Positions 43,908-53,798 of a DNA stretch of 64,000 nucleotides are shown here, one piece after another. The stretch is from assembly GCF_014889545.1 (NCBI RefSeq), contig NZ_QKOF01000003.1:124001-188000 (forward strand), in the 5' to 3' direction. A program made the translations under genes and the position numbers. Below the pieces are notes generated by a model. It saw only the letters and a list, made by a program, of their open reading frames with translations, had not been told where the DNA came from and ran no database searches. Every line of letters begins with the position of its first letter. Position 1 is the first letter of the stretch. Source of the stretch: Methanothermobacter thermautotrophicus. GTDB lineage: Archaea; Methanobacteriota; Methanobacteria; Methanobacteriales; Methanothermobacteraceae.

Positions 43908-44123
43908 ATGAACAGGCTCAGAATGGGAAGTTTAACTGCACTCATAATTTCAGCTACAGGGATAATCTACGCCCTGATATTCAACCCACCATCATGGGTT
44001 GTATACGGTGTGGCCATATTCCTGATACCCGTCTTCATACTCTCCATAGGTATACTCTCCATGGCCAGGCCAGAGGAGGATGAGGCAGAGGACAGGGTCG
44101 ATGAACCCTTCATAGGGTACTGA
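43908..44123 (+). CDS. ehaI: Eha hydrogenase membrane subunit I
   Basis: A 71-residue protein with two helices (LIISATGIIYALIFN; YGVAIFLIPVFILSIGIL) and an acidic tail (RPEEDEAEDRVDEP). ATG 43908 follows GGTGA; the frame is open from 43899. Small Eha-specific membrane subunit. Confidence 0.8.
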   Translation: MNRLRMGSLTALIISATGIIYALIFNPPSWVVYGVAIFLIPVFILSIGILSMARPEEDEAEDRVDEPFIGY

Positions 44124-44159
44124 GTTCATGATAATCATTACGTTGTTAATGGTGATGAG

Positions 44160-45023
44160 ATGAATCTGATGGGAAACATCATAGTGAATGTTCTTATAGC
44201 ATTTCTCATAGGAAGCCTCCTTCTGGGCTTCCAGAGGAAGGTCATGGCAAGGATACAGAGAAGGCCGGGGCCCCCTGTGATACAGCACCTCCTCCACACC
44301 CTGAAGTTCTACATAAAGGAGTCCTCCTTCCCGAGGACGGCTGCCATGCCATTCTATGTTGCGATAGCAGCGACGCTATGCGGTATATGGATAAGTGCAG
44401 TTATAATCGGACCCGTGCTTGAGGGATCCCTCCTCCTCTTCTTTGGGATCTATGCCCTGCACAAGATAGTTGAACACAATGCAGGGTCATCATCAGGGTC
44501 ACCCTACGGTAAGCTCAGCTGTGTCCGTGCGGTGTTTTCAGCTGCAGCAGAAATGCCGCTCTTCGCTGTCCTCGCGATCATATACCTCCAGACCAGGACC
44601 ATGATAATATCTGATATCATAGGTTACCAGAGTATCCACGGGCCCCTGCTGCTGAAGCTGCCCCTGGCAGCCATGATGTTCTTTGTCCTGATCCTATCAA
44701 AGGCACCCTACTCACCGTTCTCCATCACCAAGGGGAAGGACATAATATCAGGTTATGAGACAGAGCACTTCGGGGTTCTGAGGGGGTACCTGATGATCTC
44801 GGAGTCAATAGCATGGTACATGCTGCTCTGGATATTCCTCACAGTCTTCATCGGTGGTCTGAGCCTGCCGCTCTACATACTCGGGATGGTGATAATCACA
44901 ACCATAACGGCCTTCATAAATGCCACAACACCCATGCTGAACCCGAACCACTCGGTGGCCATACAGGTCATCCTGGCCTTCGTGGGTATCGCCGGTTCAA
45001 TCGTCCTCATGCTTCTAATGTAG
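44160..45023 (+). CDS. ehaJ: Eha hydrogenase membrane subunit J (NuoH/EchB-like)
   Basis: A 287-residue integral membrane protein homologous to NuoH/EchB, the subunit that ties the hydrogenase arm to the membrane. Seen are [31 protein letters not shown] near the N-terminus (the family QRRxGP motif), [13 protein letters not shown] and the later glutamate-rich loop [29 protein letters not shown] precedes the ATG. Confidence 0.9.
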   Translation: MNLMGNIIVNVLIAFLIGSLLLGFQRKVMARIQRRPGPPVIQHLLHTLKFYIKESSFPRTAAMPFYVAIAATLCGIWISAVIIGPVLEGSLLLFFGIYALHKIVEHNAGSSSGSPYGKLSCVRAVFSAAAEMPLFAVLAIIYLQTRTMIISDIIGYQSIHGPLLLKLPLAAMMFFVLILSKAPYSPFSITKGKDIISGYETEHFGVLRGYLMISESIAWYMLLWIFLTVFIGGLSLPLYILGMVIITTITAFINATTPMLNPNHSVAIQVILAFVGIAGSIVLMLLM

Positions 45024-45077
45024 GAGAAATGATAGGAATGAAGATGGAAGGGATTTAATCAGAAGAGAGGGGATTTA

Positions 45078-45329
45078 ATGGAAAGGGATCTTACCTTACT
45101 CACGGCACTGGTTGCAGGGGGCGTTATAATTGTGAGCCTCCTTGCAGCCATCATGCAGAGAATGTCCTTGGCTGTTATAACCATCCTTGGTGTTCTGTTC
45201 ACGGTCCTGCTGCTAATGGCTGGCCGTGAAGGGTTCTCCAGGTTCTCAGAGGACCTCGAGAGGGCAGCATTCTTTGTGGTACTTGCAATGTTTATGGTAT
45301 CATTCATAATACTTTACAGACCATTATAA
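45078..45329 (+). CDS. ehaK: Eha hydrogenase membrane subunit K
   Basis: An 83-residue protein with two or three helices (LTALVAGGVIIVSLLAAIMQ; LAVITILGVLFTVLLLMAG; FFVVLAMFMVSFIIL). AGAGGGG precedes the ATG. The bases GGGATTTAAT occur twice here (45049 and 45073). Assigned by operon order. Confidence 0.8.
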   Translation: MERDLTLLTALVAGGVIIVSLLAAIMQRMSLAVITILGVLFTVLLLMAGREGFSRFSEDLERAAFFVVLAMFMVSFIILYRPL

Positions 45330-45351
45330 GTGGAGTTCACTGGTGATAATC

Positions 45352-45669
45352 TTGTATGAAATATACCTCATATACACGGTTTCCTTTATCGCGGGTTCAT
45401 TGATGGGTTTGCTCCTAAGTTACAGGAAGTACAGGGAGCCCTTCGTTGATAAGAAAATCGATCCCCTGGCCCTCGTGGTTGCAGTGGCAGGGTGGACTGT
45501 CCTTGTGAATGCAGGGCATCTGGCCCTCACTGATATAATGAGGACCGCGGGGCTCTTCATGGTGGCCCTGGTTGCAGGGATGAGGCCAGGATACGGCAGG
45601 TACGAGACCCTCACCGGGGCCCTCCTGGCCCTCCTGATCTGGCTGATTTCAGGGACTCTGGGGTGGTAA
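45352..45669 (+). CDS. ehaL: Eha hydrogenase membrane subunit L
   Basis: A 105-residue membrane protein (IYTVSFIAGSLMGLLLS; ALVVAVAGWTVLVNAGHLAL; LLALLIWLISGTLGW). TTG 45352 is well spaced from GGTGAT; GTG 45343 lies inside that ribosome site. Small Eha-specific subunit assigned by order. Confidence 0.78.
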   Translation: MYEIYLIYTVSFIAGSLMGLLLSYRKYREPFVDKKIDPLALVVAVAGWTVLVNAGHLALTDIMRTAGLFMVALVAGMRPGYGRYETLTGALLALLIWLISGTLGW

Positions 45670-45672
45670 GCA

Positions 45673-46053
45673 ATGGATGAAGGAGAACTCATGAGGCTGA
45701 TGAAGAGGAGGATACTTGAGAGTTACCGCTGGCAGGAGGACGTTATAAAGCCACTATCCAGGGAACTTGAAATTGACGTTGAGGAATTCCAGGACATACT
45801 CATGGAGAAACTCGACATGTCGAGTCTGGAGGCCCTGCACCCCAGGTTCGAGTCGGCAAGGCCGAGGTGCATCAGGGATAGGCTCCACAGTGACCTCCAG
45901 CTCTGCTGGCTCGTGGATGTCATGGAGATAATAAGCGTGGATGATGCCGAGGCCCTCAAGGATGAGATCACAGAGATGGTCCTGGGAGGGAGGGAGTACT
46001 CCGAGGCCCTCACAGAGGGCAGGAGGAGGATCCATGAGATACTGAGATCATGA
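45673..46053 (+). CDS. ehaM: Eha hydrogenase hydrophilic subunit M
   Basis: A 126-residue soluble, strongly charged, mostly helical protein (MRLMKRRILESYRW; RELEIDVEEFQDILMEKL; DAEALKDEITEMVLGGREY). It corresponds to the DUF1959 family, a non-conserved hydrophilic Eha subunit of unknown function. Four bases separate it from ehaL. Confidence 0.85.
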   Translation: MDEGELMRLMKRRILESYRWQEDVIKPLSRELEIDVEEFQDILMEKLDMSSLEALHPRFESARPRCIRDRLHSDLQLCWLVDVMEIISVDDAEALKDEITEMVLGGREYSEALTEGRRRIHEILRS

Positions 46054-46093
46054 TGAACTTCAATCAATAAAGAGCAAATGCTGAGGTAAAGAA

Positions 46094-46540
46094 ATGTTGG
46101 ATGTCCTTAAAAGTATTCTGAGGAAAACTTCAATCCATGTATGCCTTGTAAATACAGGGGGGTGCAACGGCTGCGATATAGAGGTCCTTGCACTCCTCTC
46201 ACCAAGATATGACCTTGAACAGTACGGTATATACGTCCACCAGAACCCCAGGGAGGCCGATGTCATACTTGTAACCGGCGCGGTTACAGAGCAGTGGAGG
46301 GATAAACTCCAGAGGATATACCGCAAGGCCCCGGAGCCGAAGATAGTCGTGGCCCTGGGTAACTGCCCAATATCCGGTGACGTGTTCAACCAGGAGGGTG
46401 GAAGCGTCTATGCACCGGTCTCCGACTTCATACCGGTGGATGCAGAGGTTCCAGGCTGTCCACCCAGGCCATCAGAGATACTCGAGGCGATACTTTCGGT
46501 GGCGCCCGGGGCCATAGCAGAGAGGGGGAAGAAGAGATGA
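46094..46540 (+). CDS. ehaN: Eha [NiFe] hydrogenase small subunit
   Basis: A 148-residue electron-transfer subunit. Four cysteines, Cys24 and Cys27 (GGCNGCDIE), Cys91 (GNCPISG) and Cys122 (PGCPPRP), bind the proximal [4Fe-4S] cluster, as in group 4 hydrogenases and NuoB. AGGTAA precedes the ATG. Overlaps the large-subunit gene by 4 bases. Confidence 0.93.
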   Translation: MLDVLKSILRKTSIHVCLVNTGGCNGCDIEVLALLSPRYDLEQYGIYVHQNPREADVILVTGAVTEQWRDKLQRIYRKAPEPKIVVALGNCPISGDVFNQEGGSVYAPVSDFIPVDAEVPGCPPRPSEILEAILSVAPGAIAERGKKR

Positions 46541-47649
46541 TACTGCCACTTGGACCCATGCACCCTGGATACAAGGAGCCCATAAGGCTCAAGGTTAAGA
46601 CCCGGGGTGAAAGGGTTCTGAAAGCTGAGATAGAATACGGATACGTTCACAGGGGAATAGAGAGGGTTATGAGGAACAAGACCTGGCAGAAGGCCATCTA
46701 CCTCTCTGAACGCGTCTGCGGGATATGTTCATATATACACACACAGACCTTTGCAGAGGCCTTCGAGGCCATATCAGAGGCCGAGGCACCGCCAAGGGCA
46801 CAGTTTCTCCGTGCATTAACGAATGAGCTTGACAGGATACAGAGCCACCTAATAGCGAATTCAACCTACTTCAAGGCCCTGGACCATGAGACCATGTTCA
46901 TGTACATGCTGGCCCTCAGGGAGCCTGTGATGGATGCCATCGAGCTCCTGACAGGTAACAGGGTTAACATGGGCTGGAACGTGGTTGGCGGTGTCAGGAT
47001 GGACGCATCAGAGAGCCACCTCTCAAGGATAAGGAGGATCATAGTGGACCTTGAAAGGGAATTCGACCGCTACGTTGAAATGTTCGAGCATGGACCACTC
47101 ATGGGCCTCAGGTCCAGGGAGGTGGGTTACATGAGCCAGGAGGAGGCAGAGAAGGCCAGGGCCGTTGGACCCACAGGGAGGGCCTCAGGTATAAGGTACG
47201 ACTTCAGGGAGGACCACCCCACCTACAGGGACCACCTGGACTTCAGGACAGTCTGGAGGGATGAGGGTGACAACTTTGCAAGGATCATGAACAGGTTCGA
47301 TGAGATAAGGGTCTCAATCGACCTCATAAAGCAGGTCATAGATAACATGCCAGATGGACCCGTCAGGAGGAAGGTCGATGTTAAGGCGGGTTACGGTGAG
47401 TGGAGGAACGAGGCACCCAGGGGGGAGGTGGCCTACATGATCGAGACCAACGGTAACCTCATAAAGAACATATCCATAAGGACCCCGAGCATAATGAACA
47501 TTGACGCATGTGCAAAGTACATGCTGAGGGACGTTGCAACCGTCGCAGACGCCGTTGCAACCTATGCAAGCGCTGATCCATGCATAGCATGCGCAGAGAG
47601 GGTCATGGTTCTTGATGAAGAGAGTGGGGAGAGGGAGATACTCCTCTAA
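46537..47649 (+). CDS. ehaO: Eha [NiFe] hydrogenase large subunit
   Basis: A 370-residue catalytic subunit. Both nickel-binding motifs are intact: [10 protein letters not shown] with Cys61 and Cys64, and DPCIACAER with Cys349 and Cys352, unlike complex I NuoD where they are lost. Start [12 protein letters not shown] is typical of group 4 large subunits. No C-terminal extension follows the last cysteine by more than 18 residues, so protease maturation may differ from standard hydrogenases. It activates H2 for ferredoxin reduction. Confidence 0.94.
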   Translation: MILPLGPMHPGYKEPIRLKVKTRGERVLKAEIEYGYVHRGIERVMRNKTWQKAIYLSERVCGICSYIHTQTFAEAFEAISEAEAPPRAQFLRALTNELDRIQSHLIANSTYFKALDHETMFMYMLALREPVMDAIELLTGNRVNMGWNVVGGVRMDASESHLSRIRRIIVDLEREFDRYVEMFEHGPLMGLRSREVGYMSQEEAEKARAVGPTGRASGIRYDFREDHPTYRDHLDFRTVWRDEGDNFARIMNRFDEIRVSIDLIKQVIDNMPDGPVRRKVDVKAGYGEWRNEAPRGEVAYMIETNGNLIKNISIRTPSIMNIDACAKYMLRDVATVADAVATYASADPCIACAERVMVLDEESGEREILL

Positions 47650-47672
47650 TGAATGTGTGATGTTGATGTCCT

Positions 47673-48695
47673 ATGTCCTCTGTAATATGGTACCTCTACG
47701 AGTTTGCCCGTAAGTCATGGGCAGAGAAATTCGCCAATGCACACACAGAACACGAGATCCTTGAAAAACCAGAGAGATTCAGGGATTTCCCCAAGGTTAG
47801 GAAGGAGTACTGCATAGGCTGCGGGGCCTGCACAACGGCCTGTCCCGCCCCTGGCGCAATAAGGCTGGTCCGTGACACAGACACGGCTGAGACGGAGGGT
47901 CAGACCTACCCTGTCATAGTCAGGGGTGCGTGCATCAGGTGCGGATTCTGCGCCGAGGTCTGCCCAACCGACCCCAAGACCATCGAATGCGGAGAGAACC
48001 ACCTCATAAGGGAAGAGTTCACCATAGTGCCCTCAGAGAAGATCTATATCATAGACGACTACCTCTGCATACGATGCAAGAAGTGCATGAAGGCCTGCCC
48101 GGTGGATGCAATAACCGAGAAGGACGGCAGGGTCGAGGTTGACCAGAGCAGGTGCATAGCCTGCGGTGAATGCCTCGAGAAGTGCCCTGTCAAGGGCGCC
48201 CTCAAGGTGATACACGTCGCCTACGTCGAGGAACAGAAGATGGTCATAAACATGGCTGTCAATGAACTGGAGTCAGCCATCGAGGAGAGGAGTGAGGATA
48301 TAAAGAAACTCGAAGCAGGTGAAGTCTACAGGATGAACTACCCCCTCAAACCCCTCCTCGAGAGGGCCCTTGATGTCCTCCCAGATGAGGAGATAGTAAG
48401 GGACCTCCTGGAGAAGATAACAGACCGCCTCAAGATGCGCATCATAACATGGAGCCCCGAAAAATGTGTACAGTGCCGTCTGTGTGTGGATGAATGTCCA
48501 TCAGGTGCCATAACCTACTCAGAGGATGAGGGAATCGTGAGGGACCCTGATAAGTGTCTCAGGTGCAGCACATGCTACCAGACATGCCCCTTCGGCGTTG
48601 CAGGCTACTATGTTGCAAGGTTCCTCATAGATGAATCCAATGGAGAAGAGATAGTGAGGATCACCATAAAACCGGCGGCTCTTCCTGTAAAGTGA
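47673..48695 (+). CDS. ehaP: Eha polyferredoxin with six [4Fe-4S] motifs
   Basis: A 340-residue iron-sulfur protein with six CxxCxxCxxxC motifs (beginning CIGCGAC, CIRCGFC, CIRCKKC, CIACGEC, CVQCRLC, CLRCSTC). A charged helical spacer of about 80 residues ([21 protein letters not shown]) separates motifs four and five. It would carry electrons from the hydrogenase core to soluble partners. Start ATG 47673; the ribosome site is weak. Confidence 0.93.
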   Translation: MSSVIWYLYEFARKSWAEKFANAHTEHEILEKPERFRDFPKVRKEYCIGCGACTTACPAPGAIRLVRDTDTAETEGQTYPVIVRGACIRCGFCAEVCPTDPKTIECGENHLIREEFTIVPSEKIYIIDDYLCIRCKKCMKACPVDAITEKDGRVEVDQSRCIACGECLEKCPVKGALKVIHVAYVEEQKMVINMAVNELESAIEERSEDIKKLEAGEVYRMNYPLKPLLERALDVLPDEEIVRDLLEKITDRLKMRIITWSPEKCVQCRLCVDECPSGAITYSEDEGIVRDPDKCLRCSTCYQTCPFGVAGYYVARFLIDESNGEEIVRITIKPAALPVK

Positions 48696-48710
48696 TGAGG
48701 AGATGATAAC

Positions 48711-50057
48711 ATTCCAGCTGCAGCAAAACCCGTGAAGCCCCTGAGGGAAGTTGACGTTGACTATGAGATTGACAGTGAGAAGTGCAGGAAATGCCCTGAT
48801 AAGCCATGCCTCACCTCATGCCCGGTCGACGCGATACACCAGGACCCCGCCACAGGGGAGGTTGAGATAGACGATAAATGCTTCGGATGCGTCCTCTGCA
48901 GGGAGGCCTGTCCCTACGATGCCATAAAGATAAGGACAACCATGGCAGAGCCCATCAGGGAGAACGTGCCCGTTATAAACCCCAGGATCTGCAGGGGCTG
49001 CGGCGGCTGTGTATCCGCCTGCAGGACAGGGGCCATACATCTGGTATCATCTGGTGAAACAGGTGTCCACAGTGAGATAGACGAGGATAAATGTGTCCGA
49101 TGCGGTTACTGTGCAAGGGCATGCCCCACAGAGGCCATAAAGTACGGGGAGATCCTCCCAAGGTCAGTGGTGGGGGGTAAGGCCGTGGTGATTAACCAGA
49201 GGGACTGCATAGGCTGCATGACCTGCACCAGGGTCTGCCCCTCAAGGGGGGCCATAAAGGTCGGTAAGATCAACAGGTTACCCTACATAGACCCCTCCTA
49301 CTGTGCAAGGTGTGAGGAATGCATGGACGTATGCCCCTCAGCAGCAATCAGGTACTCCTCAAGGAAGAGGGCCTACGAAAACTTCTCAAAACTCAACAAC
49401 ATGGAGATAGCAGGGGAGATACTTGAGAGGGAATCAGAGAAACTCGTGAAAAACCTTGGAAGGATGGACTCTGTTCTTAGGGCAGTCAGGAGAGGACTAT
49501 CAGATGACAGCCCGGAATACAGTGTGGATGTCACCGATGAAATAAGGGACGGTATAGAGGAACTCGTCGACTCCAACCTCCATATATATGAACTCAACCA
49601 CATAATAGACTTCACCAAACCCTCAAGGCGAATAAGGGTCCTTGAGGAGAGGTGCATAGGATGCGGCCTCTGCGTTGACGAGTGCCCGGTGGGTGTTATA
49701 GAACCCACAGCCCCGGCCCCGGTAAAGATACTTGATGGATGCGTATTCTGCGGAAGATGCAGGGGTGTATGCCCCGTAGATGCCATTGAGATCACAGAGG
49801 AGGGATTCAGGGCCAGAGACGGCAGGATATACCTTGAGAGGAGGATCCTGACAGGTCCAAGGAGGGGCTCAGTTGAGGTTGATCACATGGTCTGCCAGAG
49901 GTGCGGTGTATGCGTTAACCACTGCCCTGTGGATGCCATGAATCTCAATGATGAGGTTGAGGTTGACGCTGATAAATGCATACTCTGCGGTGAATGCCAG
50001 GACATATGTCCTGTCACTGCGGTGAGGCTGAACCTGGAGGATGATAACCTTGAATAG
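48711..50057 (+). CDS. ehaQ: Eha polyferredoxin with ten [4Fe-4S] motifs, probable ATT start
   Basis: A 448-residue protein with ten cluster motifs, from CRKCPDKPCLTSCP through CFGCVLC, CRGCGGC, CVRCGYC, CIGCMTC, CARCEEC, CIGCGLC, CVFCGRC, CQRCGVC to CILCGEC. A long helical spacer separates the sixth and seventh. The only ATG/GTG/TTG start near the beginning is a GTG at 48732, 29 bases from the GGAGATGAT ribosome site; an ATT at 48711 is at 8 bases and in frame (ATT CCA GCT GCA). I therefore take ATT as start. The frame opens just after a TGA at 48696-48698. Confidence 0.88.
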   Translation: MPAAAKPVKPLREVDVDYEIDSEKCRKCPDKPCLTSCPVDAIHQDPATGEVEIDDKCFGCVLCREACPYDAIKIRTTMAEPIRENVPVINPRICRGCGGCVSACRTGAIHLVSSGETGVHSEIDEDKCVRCGYCARACPTEAIKYGEILPRSVVGGKAVVINQRDCIGCMTCTRVCPSRGAIKVGKINRLPYIDPSYCARCEECMDVCPSAAIRYSSRKRAYENFSKLNNMEIAGEILERESEKLVKNLGRMDSVLRAVRRGLSDDSPEYSVDVTDEIRDGIEELVDSNLHIYELNHIIDFTKPSRRIRVLEERCIGCGLCVDECPVGVIEPTAPAPVKILDGCVFCGRCRGVCPVDAIEITEEGFRARDGRIYLERRILTGPRRGSVEVDHMVCQRCGVCVNHCPVDAMNLNDEVEVDADKCILCGECQDICPVTAVRLNLEDDNLE

Positions 50058-51066
50058 GGTTTTCGTAACAGACTGCGAGGGACCGGTATCACTCAATGAT
50101 AACGCCTTTGAAGCAGCAGCCCACTTCATCCCCGACGGTGACAGGTTCTTCAGGAAGGTGAGCCAGTTTGATGACATACTGGCAGATGAGATCAGGAGGC
50201 CCGGCTACAATGCAGGGGACACCCTCAAACTGATAGTACCCTTCCTCATAGCCCACGGAGTCACCGATGAGAAGCTGAGGGAGTTCTCAGAGAGGACCCT
50301 CAGACTGGTCCCAGGGGCTGATGAAACCCTGAGACTTGCAGGGAGGCTCATGCCATCCTACATAGTGAGCACCAGCTACAGGCACTACATCGAGGCCCTC
50401 TGCAGGCACCTGGACTTTCCCCTGGAGAACACCAGGCACACAACCCTCACCCTTGACGTGGAAATCCCCGATGATGAGAGGGAGATGCTCAGGAGGCTCA
50501 CCGGGGAGGTAATCGAGGGGGACTTCGAGGACCTGGATGAGATATTCTTCCACATGATACCCGGTATGGAGGCGGGTAAGATACTCCATGGGGTGAAGAC
50601 CGTTGGAGGGGACGGTAAGAGGGTTGCCCTCATGGAGATCCTCTCTGAACTTGAACTTCCCCCGGAATCCGCCATGTACGTGGGTGACAGCATAACAGAC
50701 GTTGAACCCCTCAGGGAACTCAATGGGAGGGGCCTCGCCGTGTCCTTCAACGGTAATCGCTACGCCCTCAGGGAGGCAGAGGTGGCGGTCATCTCCACTG
50801 ACTCAAGGGCGCTGACACCACTGATAGACCTCCACTCAAGGTTCGGGAGGAATTACATAGTGGAATTCGTCAGGGCCTACTCTGAAAACCCTGAAAGGGC
50901 CCTTGAATCATTCAGGATAGACTTCAGGGTGGCGGATGAGTTCAGGAGGGTTTTCAGGGGGGACTACCCCATCATAACTCTCATCGATGAGGAGGCCGAC
51001 CTCCTGGATGCAAGCATGGAGGTCAGGAAGAAGATCCGGGGGGAGGATGTCGGATCCCTCGGCTGA
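50050..51066 (+). CDS. ehaR: Eha subunit R, HAD-like protein
   Basis: A 338-residue soluble protein with HAD phosphatase features: FVTDCEGP in place of the DxDG nucleophile motif, VSTSYRHYI, a conserved lysine region and MYVGDSITDVEPL as the metal motif. It corresponds to energy-converting hydrogenase A subunit R; activity is unknown. TTG 50050 is spaced correctly from GGAGG; the ATG at 50041 touches the ribosome site. It overlaps ehaQ by 8 bases. Confidence 0.85.
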   Translation: MNRVFVTDCEGPVSLNDNAFEAAAHFIPDGDRFFRKVSQFDDILADEIRRPGYNAGDTLKLIVPFLIAHGVTDEKLREFSERTLRLVPGADETLRLAGRLMPSYIVSTSYRHYIEALCRHLDFPLENTRHTTLTLDVEIPDDEREMLRRLTGEVIEGDFEDLDEIFFHMIPGMEAGKILHGVKTVGGDGKRVALMEILSELELPPESAMYVGDSITDVEPLRELNGRGLAVSFNGNRYALREAEVAVISTDSRALTPLIDLHSRFGRNYIVEFVRAYSENPERALESFRIDFRVADEFRRVFRGDYPIITLIDEEADLLDASMEVRKKIRGEDVGSLG

Positions 51067-51105
51067 AGCCCTGGATGTGTACATTCAGCATGGTTGTGAT
51101 GCTCA

Positions 51106-51999
51106 ATGGAAATCAACGGAACAGTGATTGAGGATACATTCTCTGAGGCCTTCACAGGAAGGTGTGTGAGGGCCACCATAACGGCCCGTGACATGGAGAC
51201 TGTAAGGAGGGCGGCCCTCGATGCCACCGCAACCCCCGGCGCAGTCATAGGCAGGGTTGAAGGTGGAGTTGAATCATTCCTGGAGGGAGGAGACACCCCG
51301 GACGGCAGACCCGGGGCCACGGTCCAGTTCTACTATGCCCTGGATGACATGGAGAAGTTCCAGGTGGAACTCTCCTACCGGATAAGGCAGGACATACTGG
51401 TGAAGCCCTTCACAGCCCTCTACAGCTCCACCCCCGACCCGGATGGATACCTGGATATGATGAAGCATGTGGGACACTGCGGTGATGGCTATGAGTGGGT
51501 GGAGGAGTTCAATGGCCGTGAAATGATCAACGTACCAATAGCCGTCCCTGACTTCAAAATAGAATCAAGGATGGGCTACAGGGAGGCAATCATGGGGGCC
51601 AACTTCTGGTACATGTGCAGGGACCCCGACACGGTACTGGAGGCAGGCAGGGCCGCCATAAGGGCCATAGATGAGGTTGAGGGTGTTGTGACTCCCTTCG
51701 ACATATGCTCAGCGGCATCAAAGCCAGAGACAAATTACCCCTGGATAGGCCCCACCACCAACCACCCCTACTGCCCCAGCCTGAAGGAGGTGCTCGGTGA
51801 CGAGTCCAGGGTCCCGGAGGGCGTCGGGTACATACCCGAGATAGTCATAAACGGCCTGACACTCGAGGCCCTCGAGGAGGCCATGAGGGTTGGGATAGAG
51901 GCTGTATGCAGGTACGATGGGGTCATCATGGTATCTGCAGGTAACTATGGCGGTAAACTGGGGGACCACAGGATAGAACTCCACGGTGTTCTTGGATGA
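51106..51999 (+). CDS. ehaS: Eha subunit S, formylmethanofuran:H4MPT formyltransferase homologue
   Basis: A 297-residue homologue of Ftr, which moves the formyl group from methanofuran to tetrahydromethanopterin in methanogenesis. Shared blocks are [16 protein letters not shown] at the start, [40 protein letters not shown] and the end [17 protein letters not shown]. Length equals Ftr. The central part differs clearly, so it is a second, divergent copy (FtrII). Its place inside eha supports a link between Eha and the first CO2-reduction steps. Starts 39 bases after ehaR. Confidence 0.9.
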   Translation: MEINGTVIEDTFSEAFTGRCVRATITARDMETVRRAALDATATPGAVIGRVEGGVESFLEGGDTPDGRPGATVQFYYALDDMEKFQVELSYRIRQDILVKPFTALYSSTPDPDGYLDMMKHVGHCGDGYEWVEEFNGREMINVPIAVPDFKIESRMGYREAIMGANFWYMCRDPDTVLEAGRAAIRAIDEVEGVVTPFDICSAASKPETNYPWIGPTTNHPYCPSLKEVLGDESRVPEGVGYIPEIVINGLTLEALEEAMRVGIEAVCRYDGVIMVSAGNYGGKLGDHRIELHGVLG

Positions 52000-52901
52000 G
52001 GTTCGATGCAGTGGGTCTTGGAGCCCTAAACATGGACCAGCTCCACATGGTTGAGAGGATAGCAGGCCCCGATGAGGAGACCTTCGTGAGGGGAATCATT
52101 GAATCCTGTGGGGGCTCAGCAGCCAACACCATGATAGGCCTCTCAAGGCTCGGCCTGAGGACAGCCCATCTAGGTAAGGTCGCCGATGACAGGGAGGGAG
52201 GACTCCTGAGGGGTAACCTCTTGTCAGAGGGGGTCACGGATTTCACCGTCGTAGCGGATACAGGTAGAAGCGGCCGTGTGATGGGCTTCGTTGACCCTGA
52301 AGGTAACAGGGCCCTCTACGTTGATCCTGGGGTCAACGATACCCTCAGGGTGGATGAGGTGGATGAGGAGGCCCTTAACACAGAACTGCTGCACCTTACA
52401 TCCTTCGCAGGTGATGGCATAAACGTCCAGGTGGACGTGATTGAGGCACTGGACGAATCCGTGACCGTCAGCCTGGACCCTGGGCACCTATATGCCTCTA
52501 GGGGAGTTTCTGAGCTTTCAGATATCCTTGAGCGCACTGACATCCTCCTCACAAACCAGGGGGAACTTGAGATGATGACAGGGACAGGTGACCCTGAGGA
52601 GGCAGCATCACTCCTGGGGATAGGGGTGGTTGTTGTTAAGATGGGCGCCCGCGGCGTAATGGCCTGGGATGGTGAACATGTGATGGTGGATCCGGTGAGG
52701 ACTGAATGTATTGATACTACCGGGGCAGGGGACGCCTTCAATGCCGGTTTCCTCTACGCATGGCTGGCTGGCTTCAGTCTCGAGGTTTCATGCCGCTTTG
52801 GAAACTATATAGCCTCGCGGTGCATCGAGGGGTACGGTGCCACAGGATCCCTCCCCGGGACTGAGGCCCTTGATGTCCTCAGGAGGTATGCTGAGGGTTG
52901 A
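51996..52901 (+). CDS. ehaT: Eha subunit T, PfkB-family carbohydrate kinase
   Basis: A 301-residue ribokinase-fold enzyme: [18 protein letters not shown] at the N-terminus, [10 protein letters not shown] and the anion-hole/catalytic block [20 protein letters not shown] with the catalytic Asp. Substrate unknown; some archaeal relatives phosphorylate nucleosides. Overlaps ehaS by 4 bases, so it is translated with the operon, and is counted as the last of the twenty eha genes. Confidence 0.85.
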   Translation: MRFDAVGLGALNMDQLHMVERIAGPDEETFVRGIIESCGGSAANTMIGLSRLGLRTAHLGKVADDREGGLLRGNLLSEGVTDFTVVADTGRSGRVMGFVDPEGNRALYVDPGVNDTLRVDEVDEEALNTELLHLTSFAGDGINVQVDVIEALDESVTVSLDPGHLYASRGVSELSDILERTDILLTNQGELEMMTGTGDPEEAASLLGIGVVVVKMGARGVMAWDGEHVMVDPVRTECIDTTGAGDAFNAGFLYAWLAGFSLEVSCRFGNYIASRCIEGYGATGSLPGTEALDVLRRYAEG

Positions 52902-52955
52902 TGTTTGATGGAGTGTGTTGGGTCTGAGTTGATGTTTAGGGTCTAATAATCTGAA

Positions 52956-52972
52956 AGAAATTTAAGTAATAG
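52956..52972 (+). promoter_or_regulatory. TATA promoter of the polyferredoxin/CBS genes
   Basis: GAAATTTAAGTAATAGG upstream of 53037 suggests a separate promoter for the two genes that follow eha. A short repeat (CTGAG...TTGATGTTT at 52891 and 52924) lies just before it. Confidence 0.45.
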
Positions 52973-53036
52973 GTTTAAAAGGTAATAGAGGGGACGTGTT
53001 AACTCTTGAAGCTTAAAAGGATGCAGGGGTTGTATC

Positions 53037-53798
53037 ATGGATATAATCTTTAAGAAGAAACTGGAGGACCTCCAGAGGGATGTTGCATTAAAGTCGATGG
53101 ACCTTGAGGAGAGCCCTGGGGACGTTGAGGTGGAACTTGAAAGCTGCAGGGTTCTGGACAAATTCATAGACATAACACCGAAGTGTGTCAGGTGCAATCT
53201 CTGTTTTGAGGAGTGCCCTGTGGATGCCATATCAGGATCATCCTCATCAAAACCTGCAAGGATACTTGAAAACTGTGTCAAGTGTGAGATATGCGCCCAG
53301 ACCTGCCCTGTCAGGTGCATAAACGTTGTTGAGAGCACCGCCACCATCGGTGATGAGGAAGTGACCTACAACCTGGAATACGTCAGGATCCCCCACCGTC
53401 TACTCCGGATGAAGAACATAGAGGTCACAGATAGATGCACCGCATGCGGGACCTGCACAAGGTTCTGTCCCACAGGCGCAATTCAGTTAGATCAGGAAAT
53501 TGCGGTGGTCGATGAATCTATCTGCATTGGCTGTGGGGCCTGCGTCAACGTCTGCCCCTCAGATGCGGTGGAACTTGAAAGGGAACTGGGCCCAGTGATT
53601 GAGACTCGCAGGCTCCTGGTTGATCAGGATGCATGTGTCGAGTGCCTCGTCTGTGAGGAGAACTGTCCCACCGGGGCCATAAGGATTGAGGATGGAGAGG
53701 TTGTGGTTGATAGTGATAAATGCATTCTATGTGAGGTTTGTTCCACAAGGTGTCCTGTGGCAGCACTGAAACTGGAGAGGTTGGCAGATGAAAGTTAA
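53037..53798 (+). CDS. Polyferredoxin with six [4Fe-4S] motifs
   Basis: A 253-residue protein with six CxxCxxCxxxC motifs (CVRCNLC, CVKCEIC, CTACGTC, CIGCGAC, CVECLVC, CILCEVC) after a 45-residue charged N-terminal helix (IIFKKKLEDLQRDVALK). It resembles EhaP/EhaQ and may accept electrons from Eha or serve formylmethanofuran dehydrogenase. Its own promoter at 52956 means it may be regulated apart from eha. It overlaps the CBS gene by 11 bases. Confidence 0.92.
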   Translation: MDIIFKKKLEDLQRDVALKSMDLEESPGDVEVELESCRVLDKFIDITPKCVRCNLCFEECPVDAISGSSSSKPARILENCVKCEICAQTCPVRCINVVESTATIGDEEVTYNLEYVRIPHRLLRMKNIEVTDRCTACGTCTRFCPTGAIQLDQEIAVVDESICIGCGACVNVCPSDAVELERELGPVIETRRLLVDQDACVECLVCEENCPTGAIRIEDGEVVVDSDKCILCEVCSTRCPVAALKLERLADES

